Shown: positions 11,051-21,075, numbered from the stretch's first letter. The stretch: 64,000 nucleotides of DNA from Thermopolyspora flexuosa (GCF_006716785.1 NZ_VFPQ01000001.1:3844001-3908000), one strand, 5' to 3'. Made by a program: numbers and translations. Notes: a model not told the origin generated them from the sequence alone.

Positions 11051-12492
11051 GGCCTGGCCTCCGCGTCCCGGTCGATCGCCGCGATCGCCTCGCGCAGCAG
11101 CGCGCCCGCGTCGCCGAGCACGTGCTCGCCGTCGGCCACGATGCGGCGCCCGCCGGAGACGACCGAGTGCACGTCGGCGGTGGTGGCCGCGTACACCACG
11201 ACGGCGGCCGCGGTGCCGACGGTGGCGCCCGCGGTGCGCGGGGTGTCGAGCCGGACCGAGACGAGGTCGGCCCGGGCCCCGGGGAGCAGCAGCCCGGCGC
11301 CGGGGAAGCCGAGGGACGCGTTGCCGTCCACGGTGAGCATGTTGATCAGGTCCTTCACGCCCCAGTGGCCCCGGTGGCCGGTGGTGGCGCGCTCGCCGTA
11401 CTCGGCCTCCCGCGCCTCCTGGAACATGTCGATCACCGCGTGGCTGTCCGAGCCGAGGGTGATCGGGCAGCCCGCGTCGGCGAGGCGGCGGCCGGGGCCG
11501 ATGCCGTCGGCGAGGTCCCGTTCGGTGGTGGGGCACAGGCACACGTGCGCGGTGCAGCCGCCGAGCAGCGCGATGTCCACGTCGGACAGGTGGGTGGCGT
11601 GCACCGCGGTGGCGCGCGGGCCGAGCACCCCGCGGTCGTAGAGCACCTGGGCCGGGGTGGCGCAGTAGGCCTCCACGCACGCCTCCACCTCGGCGCGCTG
11701 CTCGGCGAGGTGCACGTGGATCGGCGCCGCGTGCCGGTTCGCGAACTCGGCGACCACCGGCATCTGCTCGGCGGGCACGGCGCGCACCGAGTGCACGGCC
11801 GCGCCGATCTCCACGTCCGGGGCGTCGGCGTAGGCGGCGGCGAGCTCCTCGGCCCGGGCCGCCCAGCGGTCGGCGTCGCCGTCGCCGAACCGGAGCTGCG
11901 GGCCGGTGAGCCGGATGCCGATGCCGCCGGTGAGGTAGCAGGTGTCGAGCAGCGCGATGCGCAGCCCCGCGTCCCGGGCCGCCTGGATGAGCGCGTGGCC
12001 CATGATGTTCGGGTCGTGGTACGGCACGCCGTCCGGGCCGTGGTGCAGGTAGTGGAACTCGCCCACGCAGGTGATCCCCGCCAGGGCCATCTCGACGTAG
12101 ACGGCGCGGGCGAGCGCGAGGTAGGCGTCGGGGTCGAGCACGGCGGCGAGGCCGTACATGTGCTCGCGCCAGCCCCAGAAGTCCCCGGCCTCGTCGGCGA
12201 CCGGTGCGCCGGGTCCGGGCTGGACCCGGCCGCGCAGCGCGCGGTGGAACGCGTGCGAGTGCACGTTGGCGAGCCCGGGCAGGGTGAGCCCGGCGAGCCG
12301 TACCGCGTCCGGCGGGGCGGGCACGCCGGGCACGACGTCGGCGATGCGGTCGCCCTCGACCCGCACGAGCACGCCCTCGGCCACCTCGCCCTGCGGCAGC
12401 CAGGCGAGCTCGCACCAGTACAGTGCGCCGTGCGCTGGGCCGTTCTGCGCGCCGTCCGGCGTGGGGACGCTCATGTCGCCGCTCACGTCCAC
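11047..12492 (-). CDS. hutF: Formimidoylglutamate deiminase
   Basis: HutF deaminates N-formimino-L-glutamate to N-formyl-L-glutamate and ammonia. The 481-residue amidohydrolase carries the metal site [11 protein letters not shown], the motif HVHLAEQ and the catalytic/late metal region [16 protein letters not shown], all typical of HutF rather than of guanine deaminase. The GTG start at 12492 has AGGTGA immediately upstream; an ATG six codons later is the alternative. Presence of hutF commits this organism to the five-step pathway through N-formylglutamate, which then needs a deformylase; none of the classical HutG type is seen. Confidence 0.95.
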   Translation of the reverse strand: MDVSGDMSVPTPDGAQNGPAHGALYWCELAWLPQGEVAEGVLVRVEGDRIADVVPGVPAPPDAVRLAGLTLPGLANVHSHAFHRALRGRVQPGPGAPVADEAGDFWGWREHMYGLAAVLDPDAYLALARAVYVEMALAGITCVGEFHYLHHGPDGVPYHDPNIMGHALIQAARDAGLRIALLDTCYLTGGIGIRLTGPQLRFGDGDADRWAARAEELAAAYADAPDVEIGAAVHSVRAVPAEQMPVVAEFANRHAAPIHVHLAEQRAEVEACVEAYCATPAQVLYDRGVLGPRATAVHATHLSDVDIALLGGCTAHVCLCPTTERDLADGIGPGRRLADAGCPITLGSDSHAVIDMFQEAREAEYGERATTGHRGHWGVKDLINMLTVDGNASLGFPGAGLLLPGARADLVSVRLDTPRTAGATVGTAAAVVVYAATTADVHSVVSGGRRIVADGEHVLGDAGALLREAIAAIDRDAEARP

Positions 12493-12530
12493 ATCACCTC
12501 ACCCCGCTCCTCCCCCGCCGGTCGCGCCGA

Positions 12531-13868
12531 TCACTCCCCCGTCCGGTGCCCCCGCCGTACCCCGCCCGTGCACAGGTCCTCGAGCACCGCGGCGAGCGCG
12601 ACCACGCCGGCCTGGCAGTCCTCGGGCTCGGCGTGCTCCTCGGGCGAGTGGGACACCCCGGTGGGGTTGCGCACGAACAGCATCGCGCTGGGGATCCCGG
12701 CCGCGGCGAGGATGCCCGCGTCGTGCCCCGCGCCGGTGGGCAGCACCGGTACGGCACGGCCGTCGTCGCCCCGGGCGGCGGTCCCGTTGCCCGCCGCCTT
12801 CCCGGCGCCCCGGCCCGGCCGCCTGCCGTTCTCCCCGCCGCCCGCCCGGCCGGCCTCCTCCAGCGCCCGGCCGGCCACCCAGGCGACCCGGTCGCGCAGC
12901 GCGACGTCGAAGGCGACGAGCGGGATCCACGACTCGCAGGTCACCTCGTGGCCGTCGGCGAGCTCGGCGACGAGGCGGCGCACCGCGGCCTCGTCCGCGC
13001 CCCGGGCGTCGAGCCAGGCGGTGACCCGGCCGGGGATCGCGTTGGCGTTGCCGGGCTCGACCCGCACCTTGCCGAAGGTGGCGACCACGCCGTGCTCCCG
13101 GGCGGCCTCGCGGGCGGCGAGCACGGTGGCGGCGAACGGCAGCATCGCGTCCCGGCGGTCGTTGAGCGCGGTGGTGCCCGCGTGGTCGGTGCGGCCGCGG
13201 AACTCGAACCGCCAGCGGCCGTGCGGCCAGATCGCGCTCGCCACGCCCACCGGCGCGCCGAGCGGGGCGAGGCCGCGCCCCTGCTCGATGTGCAGCTCGA
13301 CGAAGACCCCGATCCGGCGCATCGCCTCGTGGTCCCGGCCGAGCGCGTACGGGTCGCGCCCGGCGCGGGCGAGCACGTCGGTGAGGGTGTCCCCGGCGTC
13401 GTCGGCGAGGGCGCGCGCCCGGCGCGGGTCGAGCAGGCCGGCCAGCAGCCGGGAGCCCACGCACGGCACGCCGAACCGCGCGCCCTCCTCGTCGGTGAAG
13501 CACACCACCCCGATCGGCCGGGCGGGCGCGAAGCCGCGGTCCCGCAGCCGGTCGATCGCAGCGAACGCGGAGGCGACGCCGAGCGGCCCGTCGAACGCGC
13601 CGCCGTCCCGCACCGAGTCGAGGTGGCTGCCGGTCACCACGCCGGGGCGCTCGTCCGGGTCGCCCCACCAGGCCCACAGGTTGCCGTTGCGGTCCTCGTA
13701 CCGGTCGAGCCCGCGCCGGTCGGCCTCCTGCGCGAACCACTCGCGCAGCTCCAGATCCGCGGGTGACCAGGCGTCGCGCCGGTAGCCGCCGGTCCGCCCG
13801 TCCCGGCCGATCCCCTCAAGGGCGCGCCACATGCCCTGGAGGCCCTGGCTCTCCGCGCTCATCACCAT
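12531..13868 (-). CDS. M20-family allantoate/N-carbamoyl amino acid amidohydrolase in the hut operon
   Basis: This 445-residue protein is an M20/M28-type dinuclear zinc amidohydrolase. Metal ligands are in GSHLDSVRDGGAFDGPLG, TDEEGARFGV, the HIEQG motif and the late stretch THAG-like GAGHDAGILA and VSHSPEEH. The dimerisation domain contains GRTDHAGTTALNDRRDA. Relatives hydrolyse allantoate, N-carbamoyl-L-amino acids or ureidoglycolate. Here it lies between hutU and hutF, where the N-formylglutamate deformylase step is missing, so that activity is a reasonable guess. A low-complexity Gly/Arg/Ala-rich insert of about 40 residues (around residues 325-365) is unusual. The ATG at 13868 has a weak ribosome binding site; ATG two codons later is possible. 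Confidence 0.85.
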   Translation of the reverse strand: MVMSAESQGLQGMWRALEGIGRDGRTGGYRRDAWSPADLELREWFAQEADRRGLDRYEDRNGNLWAWWGDPDERPGVVTGSHLDSVRDGGAFDGPLGVASAFAAIDRLRDRGFAPARPIGVVCFTDEEGARFGVPCVGSRLLAGLLDPRRARALADDAGDTLTDVLARAGRDPYALGRDHEAMRRIGVFVELHIEQGRGLAPLGAPVGVASAIWPHGRWRFEFRGRTDHAGTTALNDRRDAMLPFAATVLAAREAAREHGVVATFGKVRVEPGNANAIPGRVTAWLDARGADEAAVRRLVAELADGHEVTCESWIPLVAFDVALRDRVAWVAGRALEEAGRAGGGENGRRPGRGAGKAAGNGTAARGDDGRAVPVLPTGAGHDAGILAAAGIPSAMLFVRNPTGVSHSPEEHAEPEDCQAGVVALAAVLEDLCTGGVRRGHRTGE

Positions 13869-14091
13869 GCCCGTCCCCCTCGGGTCCGTCCGTCTCCGGT
13901 GCCACCCGTCGCCGCCCGCGTCGCCGCACCGTGGGGGCCTCGGCGGATACGCGGGGGTCCGTGTGGCCTTTCCCCGATCCCGGCGTCTCCACGCATCGCG
14001 GGCGCCGCGTCGGGCGAGGTGCGTGCCCGCGCGCGGCGGGCGAGCCCGCCGTGGGGGATTGCGCGCGCGATCGGCCGGGATCCGTGCCCGG

Positions 14092-15756
14092 TCAGGCCTC
14101 GCGCATCGGGATGCGTACGGCGTGCTCCTCCGCGACCTCGATGGCCCGATCGTAACCCGCGTCGGCGTGCCGGATGACGCCGGTCGCCGGGTCGTTGCTC
14201 AGCACCCGGGCGATCTTCTCGGCGGCGAGCGGGGTGCCGTCGGCCACGGTGACCTGCCCGGCGTGGATGGAGCGGCCGATGCCGACCCCGCCGCCGTGGT
14301 GGATCGACACCCAGGAGGCGCCCGAGGCCACGTTCACCATCGCGTTGAGCAGCGGCCAGTCCGCGATCGCGTCCGAGCCGTCGGCCATGCCCTCGGTCTC
14401 CCGGTACGGCGAGGCGACCGAGCCGCAGTCGAGGTGGTCGCGGCCGATCACGATCGGCGCGGCGAGCTCGCCGCGGGCGACCATGTCGTTGAACCGCTCG
14501 CCGGCCCGCTCCCGCTCGCCGTACCCGAGCCAGCAGATGCGGGCGGGCAGGCCCTGGAAGGCGACCTTCTCCCCGGCGAGCCGGATCCACCGGGCGAGCG
14601 ACCGGTTCTCCGGGAACAGCTCGAGCACGGCCTGATCGGTGCGGGCGATGTCGGCCGGGTCGCCGGACAGCGCCACCCAGCGGAACGGGCCCTTGCCCTC
14701 GCAGAACAGCGGGCGGATGTAGGCGGGCACGAAGCCGGGGAAGTCGAAGGCGCGGTCGTACCCGGCGAGCCGCGCCTCGGCCCGGATGGAGTTGCCGTAG
14801 TCGAACACCTCGGCCCCGGCGTCGGCGAACCCGACCATCGCCGCCACGTGCCGGGCGATCGACTCGCGGGCGCGGCGGACGAATCCGGCCGGGTCCTTCT
14901 CCCGCTCGGCGGCCATGTCGCGGAACTCGGCGCCGAGCGGCAGGTAGGTGAGCGGGTCGTGCGCGCTGGTCTGGTCGGTCACCACGTCGATCTCGGCGCC
15001 GCGGCGCAGCAGCTCGGGCACGACGTGCGCGGCGTTGCCCTCGACGCCGATCGACAGCGGGCGGCGCTCGTCGCGGGCGGCGTAGGCGAGCCGCAGCGCC
15101 TCGTCGAGGTTCTCGGCGCGCAGGTCGAGGAAGCCGTGGCGCAGCCGCCGCTCGATGCTGCGCGGGTCGCAGTCGACGCAGATCGCCACCCCGCCGTTCA
15201 TCGTGATCGCGAGCGGCTGGGCGCCGCCCATGCCGCCGAGGCCCGCGGTGAGGGTGATCGTCCCGGCGAGCGAGCCCTCGTCCGGGCGGATGCGCGCGGC
15301 GACCGCGGCGAAGGTCTCGTAGGTGCCCTGCAGGATGCCCTGGGTGCCGATGTAGATCCACGAGCCCGCGGTCATCTGGCCGTACATGGTGAGCCCGGCC
15401 CGCTCCAGCCGCCGGAACTCCTCCCAGTTCGCCCACTCGGGCACGAGGTTGGCGTTGGCGATGAGCACGCGCGGCGCCCACTCGTGGGTGCGCAGCACGC
15501 CCACCGGCCTGCCGGACTGGACGAGCAGGGTCTCGTCGTTCTCCAGGTCGGCGAGCACGCGGAGGATCGCCTCGAGGCTCGCCCGGTCGCGCGCCGCCTT
15601 GCCGGTCCCGCCGTACACCACGAGCTGCTCGGGGTGCTCGGCGACCTCGGGGTCGAGGTTGTTCCGGAGCATCCGGAGGGCCGCCTCCTGCGGCCAGCCC
15701 TTCGCGGTGCGCACGGGCCCGCGGGGTGCCCGGAGAGGAGCACTGGAGGACGCCAT
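14092..15756 (-). CDS. hutU: Urocanate hydratase
   Basis: HutU adds water to urocanate to give 4-imidazolone-5-propanoate, using tightly bound NAD as electrophile. The 554-residue length is normal. Recognisable family blocks are [27 protein letters not shown], the NAD-binding [35 protein letters not shown] and [14 protein letters not shown]. The ATG at 15756 has AAAGGGG 7 nt upstream; the open frame extends further up but without family sequence. It heads the operon hutU-(M20)-hutF-hutI. The 223-bp gap to the M20 gene holds no gene that I can see. hutH is not in the window. Confidence 0.97.
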   Translation of the reverse strand: MASSSAPLRAPRGPVRTAKGWPQEAALRMLRNNLDPEVAEHPEQLVVYGGTGKAARDRASLEAILRVLADLENDETLLVQSGRPVGVLRTHEWAPRVLIANANLVPEWANWEEFRRLERAGLTMYGQMTAGSWIYIGTQGILQGTYETFAAVAARIRPDEGSLAGTITLTAGLGGMGGAQPLAITMNGGVAICVDCDPRSIERRLRHGFLDLRAENLDEALRLAYAARDERRPLSIGVEGNAAHVVPELLRRGAEIDVVTDQTSAHDPLTYLPLGAEFRDMAAEREKDPAGFVRRARESIARHVAAMVGFADAGAEVFDYGNSIRAEARLAGYDRAFDFPGFVPAYIRPLFCEGKGPFRWVALSGDPADIARTDQAVLELFPENRSLARWIRLAGEKVAFQGLPARICWLGYGERERAGERFNDMVARGELAAPIVIGRDHLDCGSVASPYRETEGMADGSDAIADWPLLNAMVNVASGASWVSIHHGGGVGIGRSIHAGQVTVADGTPLAAEKIARVLSNDPATGVIRHADAGYDRAIEVAEEHAVRIPMREA

Positions 15757-16648
15757 TGTCCGCCCCTTTCTCTCGTCGTCCGCGGGCCGTCGCGCCACGG
15801 GATCGCCGGGCGCGTGCCCTCGGACGGTGGTACGGCCGGCCGCCCGTGCCGGATCCGGGGGGATCGGGCGGGGGCGCGATCGGGGGTGGGGCATCCCGGC
15901 GGCCCGGCCACAGGGATGCCCCGATATCGCGCCGCCAGTCCCGGAACGCCCCGCACGAGCGATAACCGGGTACCGGATCTCTAGCGAAGGAGAGGCTCCG
16001 CCTTGGCGGAGGTTCCCGCTTTCCCGGGCCGTCAATCCCGCGGGCGGCAGGTGCCCGAACCATCCCGCTTCGCGCCGCCGTCCGGATCAGGCTTCGCCAT
16101 ACCCTCGGACGACGTTCGCCGGTATGCCCGGTAAATCGCGACATCACGGTTACTCGGCGCGTTCGCACGCCCGGCGGCCGGGCGCCGCGGCGGCTCTGCC
16201 GTACCGGCCGCGGCCGGGGCGGGACGGGCCTCGGGCGCGGCCGTTGCGCCGGTACGGGGTGCGCCCGGAGGCGCGCAGTCGGTCGGCAAGCGCATATCGG
16301 GTGCCCGGCCGAATGATCAGATCAGCTTCCCTTTTTCCTCACCACCGTAATGTCAGGATCGCCAATTCCTACGCACCGCCGTAATGTCAAGGTCGCTGAT
16401 TGATCTTGGAATTCCGGAGGCGCGATCCCGGGCACGATCACCCGATTCCACGGTTCCGGCGACGGGCGAACAGGCGGCCCCTCGAGAACCGGCGCGGCCT
16501 CGCCATGAGCGGCGCGGAGATCCTGCACCGCAGGCCGTACCCCCACGCGGAGTACCGCAAGAAGGTCATCGAGCGGCAGATCGAGCCGATGCACGGGTGC
16601 GGCATCCGGGTGCGCCCGGACGGCAGACCCGGCGTGCGGGCGGCGCGC
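15757..16648. other. About 890 bp without a confident gene, upstream of hutU
   Basis: The stretch should contain the hutU promoter near 15757-15950, but I could not fix the boxes. A direct repeat (CCGTAATGTCA) occurs at 16345-16355 and 16379-16389. From 16505 to about 16640 the plus strand reads like a piece of a real protein but has no intact gene structure (see the separate entry). Around 16320-16340 the DNA is locally AT-rich. Confidence 0.5.
16345..16389 (+). repeat. Direct repeat, 11 bp core, 34 bp period
   Basis: CCGTAATGTCA occurs twice (16345-16355 and 16379-16389), and the flanks are also similar (ggatcgccaatt versus aggtcgctgatt), so the repeated unit is about 25 bp with a few mismatches. 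On the minus strand each copy contains a TGACA (the second one TTGACA). It could be a tandem operator or a small duplication left by an insertion. Confidence 0.6.
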
Positions 16649-16654
16649 TCAGCC
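16505..16654 (+). pseudogene. Possible gene remnant
   Basis: From an ATG at 16505 the frame gives about 45 residues of protein-like sequence, including HAEYRKKVIERQIEPMHGCG. It then runs without a break into the antisense of the LacI gene, so no matching 3' end exists. The segment vaguely recalls the region of FAD-dependent oxidoreductases that reads 'xxEVIxRxIxxLxxLGVEIR', but this is weak. A fragment of a deleted gene is the simplest reading. Confidence 0.25.
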
Positions 16655-18106
16655 GATCCGCCGCACCGACCCCCGGACCACCACCTCGCCCGGCACGGCG
16701 ACCACGCGCCCCCGGTACGGCTCGGCCGCGGGCGCCGGCCGCAGCGCGAGGTCGAGGGCGCGCTCGCCCATCCCCTCGGCCGGCGGCCGCACCGTGGTGA
16801 GGTCCGGCGAGCCGGCGTGGTCTCCGAACCCGGCCAGGGAGAGCGCGTCCGGCACCGGCACGCCGCGGGCGCGCAGCGTGTCGAGCGCGCCGAGGGCCAT
16901 CGCGTCGCTCACCGCGAACAGGCACGTCGCATCGGTCCCCTCGGCGAGCAGGCGCTCGGCCGCGGCCCGGCCGCCGTCCCGGTCGCAGGCGGCGTGCAGC
17001 ACCCGCGGGGCGGGCAGCCCGGCCCCGATCAGGCCCGCGGTGAACCCGGCCACCCGCTCGCGCACCTGCGGCAGCTCGGGCGGCCCGGCGAGCACGGCGA
17101 AGCGGCGGTGCCCGAGGGCGGCGAGCGCCTGCGCCAGCCGGGAGGCGCCGCCGCGGTCGTCGGGCACGACCAGGTCGACCGGCAGGTCCCCGAGCGGGCC
17201 CGCGCCGGGATCCGCCGCAGGCAGCTCCCGGGCGACGCACGCCACGCGGCCGCCGATCGCCTGGTAACGCTCCAGCTCGGCGCGGAGCCCGGATGCCACC
17301 GGCACGGCCACGGCGTCGACCCCGGCGAGCACGATCGCGCGGGCCCGCTGCGCGCGCAGGGTCGCGAGATGGGCGATCTCGCGTTCCGGGTCCCCCCGGC
17401 CCGCGCCGACCAGCACCGCGAGGCCGTCGCGCTCGGCGGCGCGCAGCACGCCGTCGGCGAGCGCGGCGAAGTACGGCTCGGCGAGGCCGGGCACGACGAG
17501 GCCGACGAGGTCGCTCGCGCCGTGCGCGAGGGTGCGGGCCACGAGGTTGGGGGTGTAGCCGAGCTGCCGGGCGGCCTTCTCCACCCGCTCGCGCAGCTCG
17601 CTGCCGACCCGGCGCGCGCTCGCCGGGCCGAGCACCCGGGACGCGGTGGCGAGCGAGACCCCGGCGAGGCGCGCCACGTCGTCGAGGGTGACCACCCCGC
17701 GCGGGTTCCGGGCCGTGCGGGTCCGCGCGCCGCGCCCGGCGCCCCGGGCCGCCCGGCGGCGCCCGCCGCCGTCGTGGGACGCGAGGCGCCCGTCCCGCCC
17801 CGGCGCCCGCCCGCCGCCGGGGACGCCGTCGGCCCGCGCCGCCTCCGCCGTACCGCCGCCCGGACCGGAACCGGCGGCCGCTCGTCCGTCCGGCGGGCCG
17901 GAGCGGGTGAGGCCCGCCCGGTCCCCCGCCCCCGTCCCGCCGCCGTCGGGCGCCCGGCCGGATAATCCGGCTAATCCACCGGTCGCCGACTCCTCGTGCA
18001 CGTCCGATGACCCGTCGTGCCGATCCGTGGACGTACGATCACCCACGACGTTCCGCCCTATGACCACGTCTGTGCGCCTTCCGCCGCATTGTGGTTGTGG
18101 AGTCAA
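16649..18106 (-). CDS. LacI-family transcriptional regulator
   Basis: The protein has a LacI helix-turn-helix (VTLDDVARLAGVSLATASRV) followed by the hinge region with ERVEKAARQLGYTPN and a periplasmic-binding-protein-like effector domain up to the C-terminus (blocks LVGLVVPGLAEPYFAAL, AVSDAMALGALDTLRARG, SLAGFGD). The frame is open from GTG 18106 (485 residues), giving about 135 residues of Gly/Arg/Ala-rich low-complexity sequence before the DNA-binding domain. A much later start at GTG 17695, just before the HTH, would give a normal 348-residue LacI protein. The ligand is unknown; hutU lies about 890 bp away on the same strand. Confidence 0.88.
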   Translation of the reverse strand: MTPQPQCGGRRTDVVIGRNVVGDRTSTDRHDGSSDVHEESATGGLAGLSGRAPDGGGTGAGDRAGLTRSGPPDGRAAAGSGPGGGTAEAARADGVPGGGRAPGRDGRLASHDGGGRRRAARGAGRGARTRTARNPRGVVTLDDVARLAGVSLATASRVLGPASARRVGSELRERVEKAARQLGYTPNLVARTLAHGASDLVGLVVPGLAEPYFAALADGVLRAAERDGLAVLVGAGRGDPEREIAHLATLRAQRARAIVLAGVDAVAVPVASGLRAELERYQAIGGRVACVARELPAADPGAGPLGDLPVDLVVPDDRGGASRLAQALAALGHRRFAVLAGPPELPQVRERVAGFTAGLIGAGLPAPRVLHAACDRDGGRAAAERLLAEGTDATCLFAVSDAMALGALDTLRARGVPVPDALSLAGFGDHAGSPDLTTVRPPAEGMGERALDLALRPAPAAEPYRGRVVAVPGEVVVRGSVRRIG

Positions 18107-18131
18107 GTATCTCCCGTCCGGAGGGTGGACG

Positions 18132-19013
18132 TCAGCGGAGGTAACGGGGCGGACGGCGGCGGCGCAGCGCCCGCGGCGGCACGAAGCGCCGCTTGCGGGC
18201 CGGGACGCGGGGGCGCACCCGCCTGGCCCGCCGCGGCCGGTCCGCGGACGCGGTGATCGACGGCAGGTCGTGGCGGCCGGAGAGGAACTCCTGGAACGCG
18301 ATCTTGGCGCGGATGACCGGCCGCCGCCAGCGGACCTCCCGGCGCATCGCCTTCGCCATCTTCCCCGGGTTGGGGCGGCGCGCGCCCGGGGCGAAGAACC
18401 AGCGGGCCCACGGCGAGCCCGGGCGGGCGAGCCGGATCGCGCCCACCACGAGCAGGACCGGCACGAACAGCCCGACCAGCCCGGTCCAGATCTTGCCCTT
18501 GAGCAGGGTGATGACCGCGAGCACGAGGTTGAGCACGAGCACCGCGACGGCGAGCCCGCCGTGCACCGGCACGCCGCCGATGCTCTCCCAGGTGAGCGGG
18601 CGCAGGCCGAGCAGCAGCAGCCCGGTCATCGCGACCGCGACGAACACCGCGTCGACCGAGGTGCGCCCCTCCTCCGACCAGTACACGTCGCGCAGGTGGA
18701 GGATGAGCGCGAACTCGTCGAGCACGAGCGCGGAGCCCACGCCGAAGACCGCCGCGGCGAACGCGTACCAGCCGGTGGAGTGCGCCGAGACGAGCAGCCC
18801 GGTCACCCCGCCGACGAGCATGAGCACCACGCCGAACACCACATGGTGGATGTGCAGGTCGCCGATGCTGACGTTGCGGAACCAGCCCACGCCCGCGCGG
18901 ATCAGCCGCACGTGCACCCGGGTGACCACGAACGCGAGGATGAGCGCCACGAAGAAGCAGAACAGCGGCAGCCGCCGCTGTTCGACGATGGTCTCCTGGA
19001 ACCACGTCAGCAC
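18132..19013 (-). CDS. Polytopic membrane protein of unknown function
   Basis: This 293-residue protein has about six hydrophobic segments: residues about 15-32, 50-72, 80-100, 123-140, 150-170 and 175-195. A conserved-looking HIHHVVFGVVLMLVGG motif lies at the second segment, and an Arg/Pro-rich cytoplasmic tail of about 80 residues closes the protein. Related membrane proteins are common in actinomycetes and have no assigned role. It starts with ATG 19013, is separated by 25 bp from the LacI gene on the same strand, and is divergent from the glycine riboswitch and gcvT. Confidence 0.75.
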   Translation of the reverse strand: MLTWFQETIVEQRRLPLFCFFVALILAFVVTRVHVRLIRAGVGWFRNVSIGDLHIHHVVFGVVLMLVGGVTGLLVSAHSTGWYAFAAAVFGVGSALVLDEFALILHLRDVYWSEEGRTSVDAVFVAVAMTGLLLLGLRPLTWESIGGVPVHGGLAVAVLVLNLVLAVITLLKGKIWTGLVGLFVPVLLVVGAIRLARPGSPWARWFFAPGARRPNPGKMAKAMRREVRWRRPVIRAKIAFQEFLSGRHDLPSITASADRPRRARRVRPRVPARKRRFVPPRALRRRRPPRYLR

Positions 19014-19166
19014 GTTTCGGTCACCCCCCGGTCGGTCGACCCCGTCCCCAATCCCACCATCACCCGGGCGATGGCCGGACCGCGCGCGGGCCGCCGGGGA
19101 GGCGGGCGGGCGGGAGCGGCCGTGCCGTACCGACCGGCGGAAACACGGATTCGCCGCGCCCTCTGG

Positions 19167-19191
19167 CGGAAACCGCCCATCCTGCTACGCT
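19167..19191 (+). promoter_or_regulatory. Likely promoter of the gcvTH operon
   Basis: TACGCT at 19186-19191 fits an actinobacterial -10 box and TGGCGG lies 16 bp upstream as a poor -35. Transcription would start near 19198, directly before the riboswitch aptamer. Confidence 0.4.
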
Positions 19192-19204
19192 GGCGGTGAC
19201 ACCG

Positions 19205-19400
19205 TGGATTCCGCGCGGGAGAGTGCCCCGGCAGCCGGTCGGGGCCGCCGAAGGAGCAATCCCCTCCCCGAGAACCTCTCAGGCCAACGAACCGCGCGGA
19301 AGTGGTGCCCTCTGGAAAGCAGGCCGGCACGGCCTCGCCGAAGGTGAAAGTCCGGTAAAGCCCGGGCGAAGCTCTCAGGCACAGATGACAGAGGGGGAGG
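19205..19400 (+). ncRNA. Tandem glycine riboswitch (gcvT element)
   Basis: Two consecutive glycine aptamers are visible. The first is closed by a perfect 10-bp P1 stem, TTCCGCGCGG (19209-19218) with CCGCGCGGAA (19292-19301), and contains the conserved GGAGAGTGCC, GCCGAAGGAGCAA and CTCTCAGGC blocks. The second is closed by CCCTCTG (19308-19314) with CAGAGGG (19389-19395) and contains GCCGAAGGTGAAAG and GCTCTCAGGCA. Glycine binding is expected to turn on gcvT expression; since the gcvT ribosome binding site is only about 40 nt further, control may be translational. Confidence 0.95.
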
Positions 19401-19447
19401 ATGCCCGACGATACTGCCCGCATCCGACCCAGCTGAGGTGCCGCAGC

Positions 19448-20596
19448 ATGTCCCGATCCACACCGCTCCACGGCGTGCACGAGAGCCTCGGTGCGACCAT
19501 GGTCGACTTCGCCGGATGGCGCATGCCGCTCCGGTACGGCAGCGAGTCCGCCGAGCACCGCGCCGTCCGCACCGCGGCCGGGCTGTTCGACCTGTCCCAC
19601 ATGGGGGAGATCTTCGTCACCGGACCTCAGGCCCCCGCGGCGCTCGACCACGCGGTGGTGAGCCGCGTGTCCGGGCTCGCGCCCGGCCGTGCCCGCTACA
19701 CCATGCTCTGCGCGCCCGACGGGGGCGTGCTCGACGACCTGATCGTGTACCGGCTCTCCGCCGAGGAGTTCCTCGTCGTCGCCAACGCGGCCAACGCCGA
19801 GCGGGTCGCCGCCGAGCTCGCCGCCCGGGCTGACGGCTACGACGCGGTCGTCGCCGACCGGTCCGCGGCGCACGCGCTGCTCGCCGTACAGGGGCCGCGC
19901 TCCGCCGAGGTGCTCGCCGCGGCCGGGGTCGCCGACCTCGACCTCGGCGAGCTGCGGTACTACGCGGTACGGCCGGCGAAGGTGGCCGGGATCGGCGCGC
20001 TCGTGGCGCGCACCGGCTACACCGGCGAGGACGGGTTCGAGCTGTTCGTCGCCACCGACGACGCGGTGCGGCTGTGGCGGGCGCTGGCCGCGGCGGGCGA
20101 GCCGTACGGCCTGTGCCCGGCCGGGCTGGCGGCGCGCGACACGCTGCGGCTCGAGGCGGGGATGCCGCTGTACGGCAACGAGCTGACCACGGAGGTCACC
20201 CCGTTCGACGCCGGCCTGGGCCGGGTGGTGGACTTCGGCGACCCCGGCGAGCCGCGGGAGTTCGTCGGCCGGGCGGCGCTGGAGGCCGCCCGGGACGCCG
20301 CGGACGGCCCGCGCCGCCGCCTCGTCGGCCTCGTGGCGCGGGGACGGCGGGTCCCCCGGCGCGGGTACGCGGTGGTGAACGCCGCCGGCGGCGCGGTCGT
20401 CGGCGAGGTGACGAGCGGGGCGCCCTCTCCCACGCTCGGCAAGCCGATCGCGATGGCGTACCTGACCGGCCCGGCGATCGGACGGATGATCGGTAACGTG
20501 GCCGACGAGCGGATCGAAGGCCTGGCGGTGGACATCCGCGGCAGGCACGAGCCGGTCGACGTGGTCGATCTGCCCTTCTACAGGAGGAACAGGTGA
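19448..20596 (+). CDS. gcvT: Glycine cleavage system T protein (aminomethyltransferase)
   Basis: GcvT takes the aminomethyl group from lipoyl-GcvH, releases ammonia and makes 5,10-methylene-tetrahydrofolate. The 382-residue protein shows the family N-terminus ([20 protein letters not shown]), the folate-site Asp in [10 protein letters not shown], and the C-terminal [13 protein letters not shown] and [13 protein letters not shown] blocks. The ATG at 19448 has GAGGTG 8 nt upstream, and the frame has no homology before it because that DNA is the riboswitch. It overlaps gcvH by 4 bp. gcvP is not adjacent. Confidence 0.97.
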   Translation: MSRSTPLHGVHESLGATMVDFAGWRMPLRYGSESAEHRAVRTAAGLFDLSHMGEIFVTGPQAPAALDHAVVSRVSGLAPGRARYTMLCAPDGGVLDDLIVYRLSAEEFLVVANAANAERVAAELAARADGYDAVVADRSAAHALLAVQGPRSAEVLAAAGVADLDLGELRYYAVRPAKVAGIGALVARTGYTGEDGFELFVATDDAVRLWRALAAAGEPYGLCPAGLAARDTLRLEAGMPLYGNELTTEVTPFDAGLGRVVDFGDPGEPREFVGRAALEAARDAADGPRRRLVGLVARGRRVPRRGYAVVNAAGGAVVGEVTSGAPSPTLGKPIAMAYLTGPAIGRMIGNVADERIEGLAVDIRGRHEPVDVVDLPFYRRNR

Positions 20597-20982
20597 GCAG
20601 CATCCCTGAGGAGCTCGGGTACAGCAAGGAGCACGAGTGGGTGGCCGGGCTCGACGACGGCCGGGTGGTGACGATCGGCATCACCGCGTACGCGGCCGAG
20701 CAGCTCGGCGACGTGGTGTACGTGCAGCTCCCCGAGGTGGGCGCCACGGTCCAGGCCGGTGACGCGGTCGGCGAGGTGGAGTCGGTCAAGTCGGTGAGCG
20801 ACGTCTACTGCCCGGTGAGCGGCGAGGTGGTGGAGATCAACGAGGCGGTCGTCGACGACCCCTCGCTGATCAACTCCGATCCGTACGGCGAGGGCTGGCT
20901 GTTCAAGGTGCGCACCACCGGCGAGGCCGAGGAGCTGCTCAGCGCCGAGGAGTACGCGGCGCTCACCGCCGGCGACTCCTGA
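20593..20982 (+). CDS. gcvH: Glycine cleavage system H protein
   Basis: GcvH is the lipoylated carrier of the glycine cleavage complex. The 129-residue protein has the lipoyl site in [10 protein letters not shown] (Lys66) and the family start SKEHEW. The GTG start overlaps the gcvT stop (GTGA), and AGGAGG-like sequence ends gcvT (CAGGAGGAACAG), giving good translation. It is the last gene of the riboswitch-controlled unit, followed by a hairpin. Confidence 0.97.
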   Translation: MSSIPEELGYSKEHEWVAGLDDGRVVTIGITAYAAEQLGDVVYVQLPEVGATVQAGDAVGEVESVKSVSDVYCPVSGEVVEINEAVVDDPSLINSDPYGEGWLFKVRTTGEAEELLSAEEYAALTAGDS

Positions 20983-21002
20983 CCGGGCTCGTTCGTCCTG
21001 TC

Positions 21003-21029
21003 GTGGCCCGCCTCCCGCGGGTGGGCCAC
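21003..21029 (+). terminator. Hairpin after gcvH
   Basis: GTGGCCC (21003-21009) pairs with GGGCCAC (21023-21029) around a GC-rich 13-nt loop 20 nt after the gcvH stop. There is no U-tract, as is usual in very GC-rich actinobacteria. Confidence 0.55.
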
Positions 21030-21046
21030 GCGGCCGATCCGGCCTC

Positions 21047-21075
21047 TGGCTCGCGCCGACCTGGCCCGGTATAAC
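21047..21075 (+). promoter_or_regulatory. Predicted promoter of sdaA
   Basis: TGGCTC (21047-21052), 17 bp, TATAAC (21070-21075). The leader to the sdaA start would be about 140 nt and is very GC-rich. This suggests sdaA has its own promoter besides read-through from gcvTH. Confidence 0.45.
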
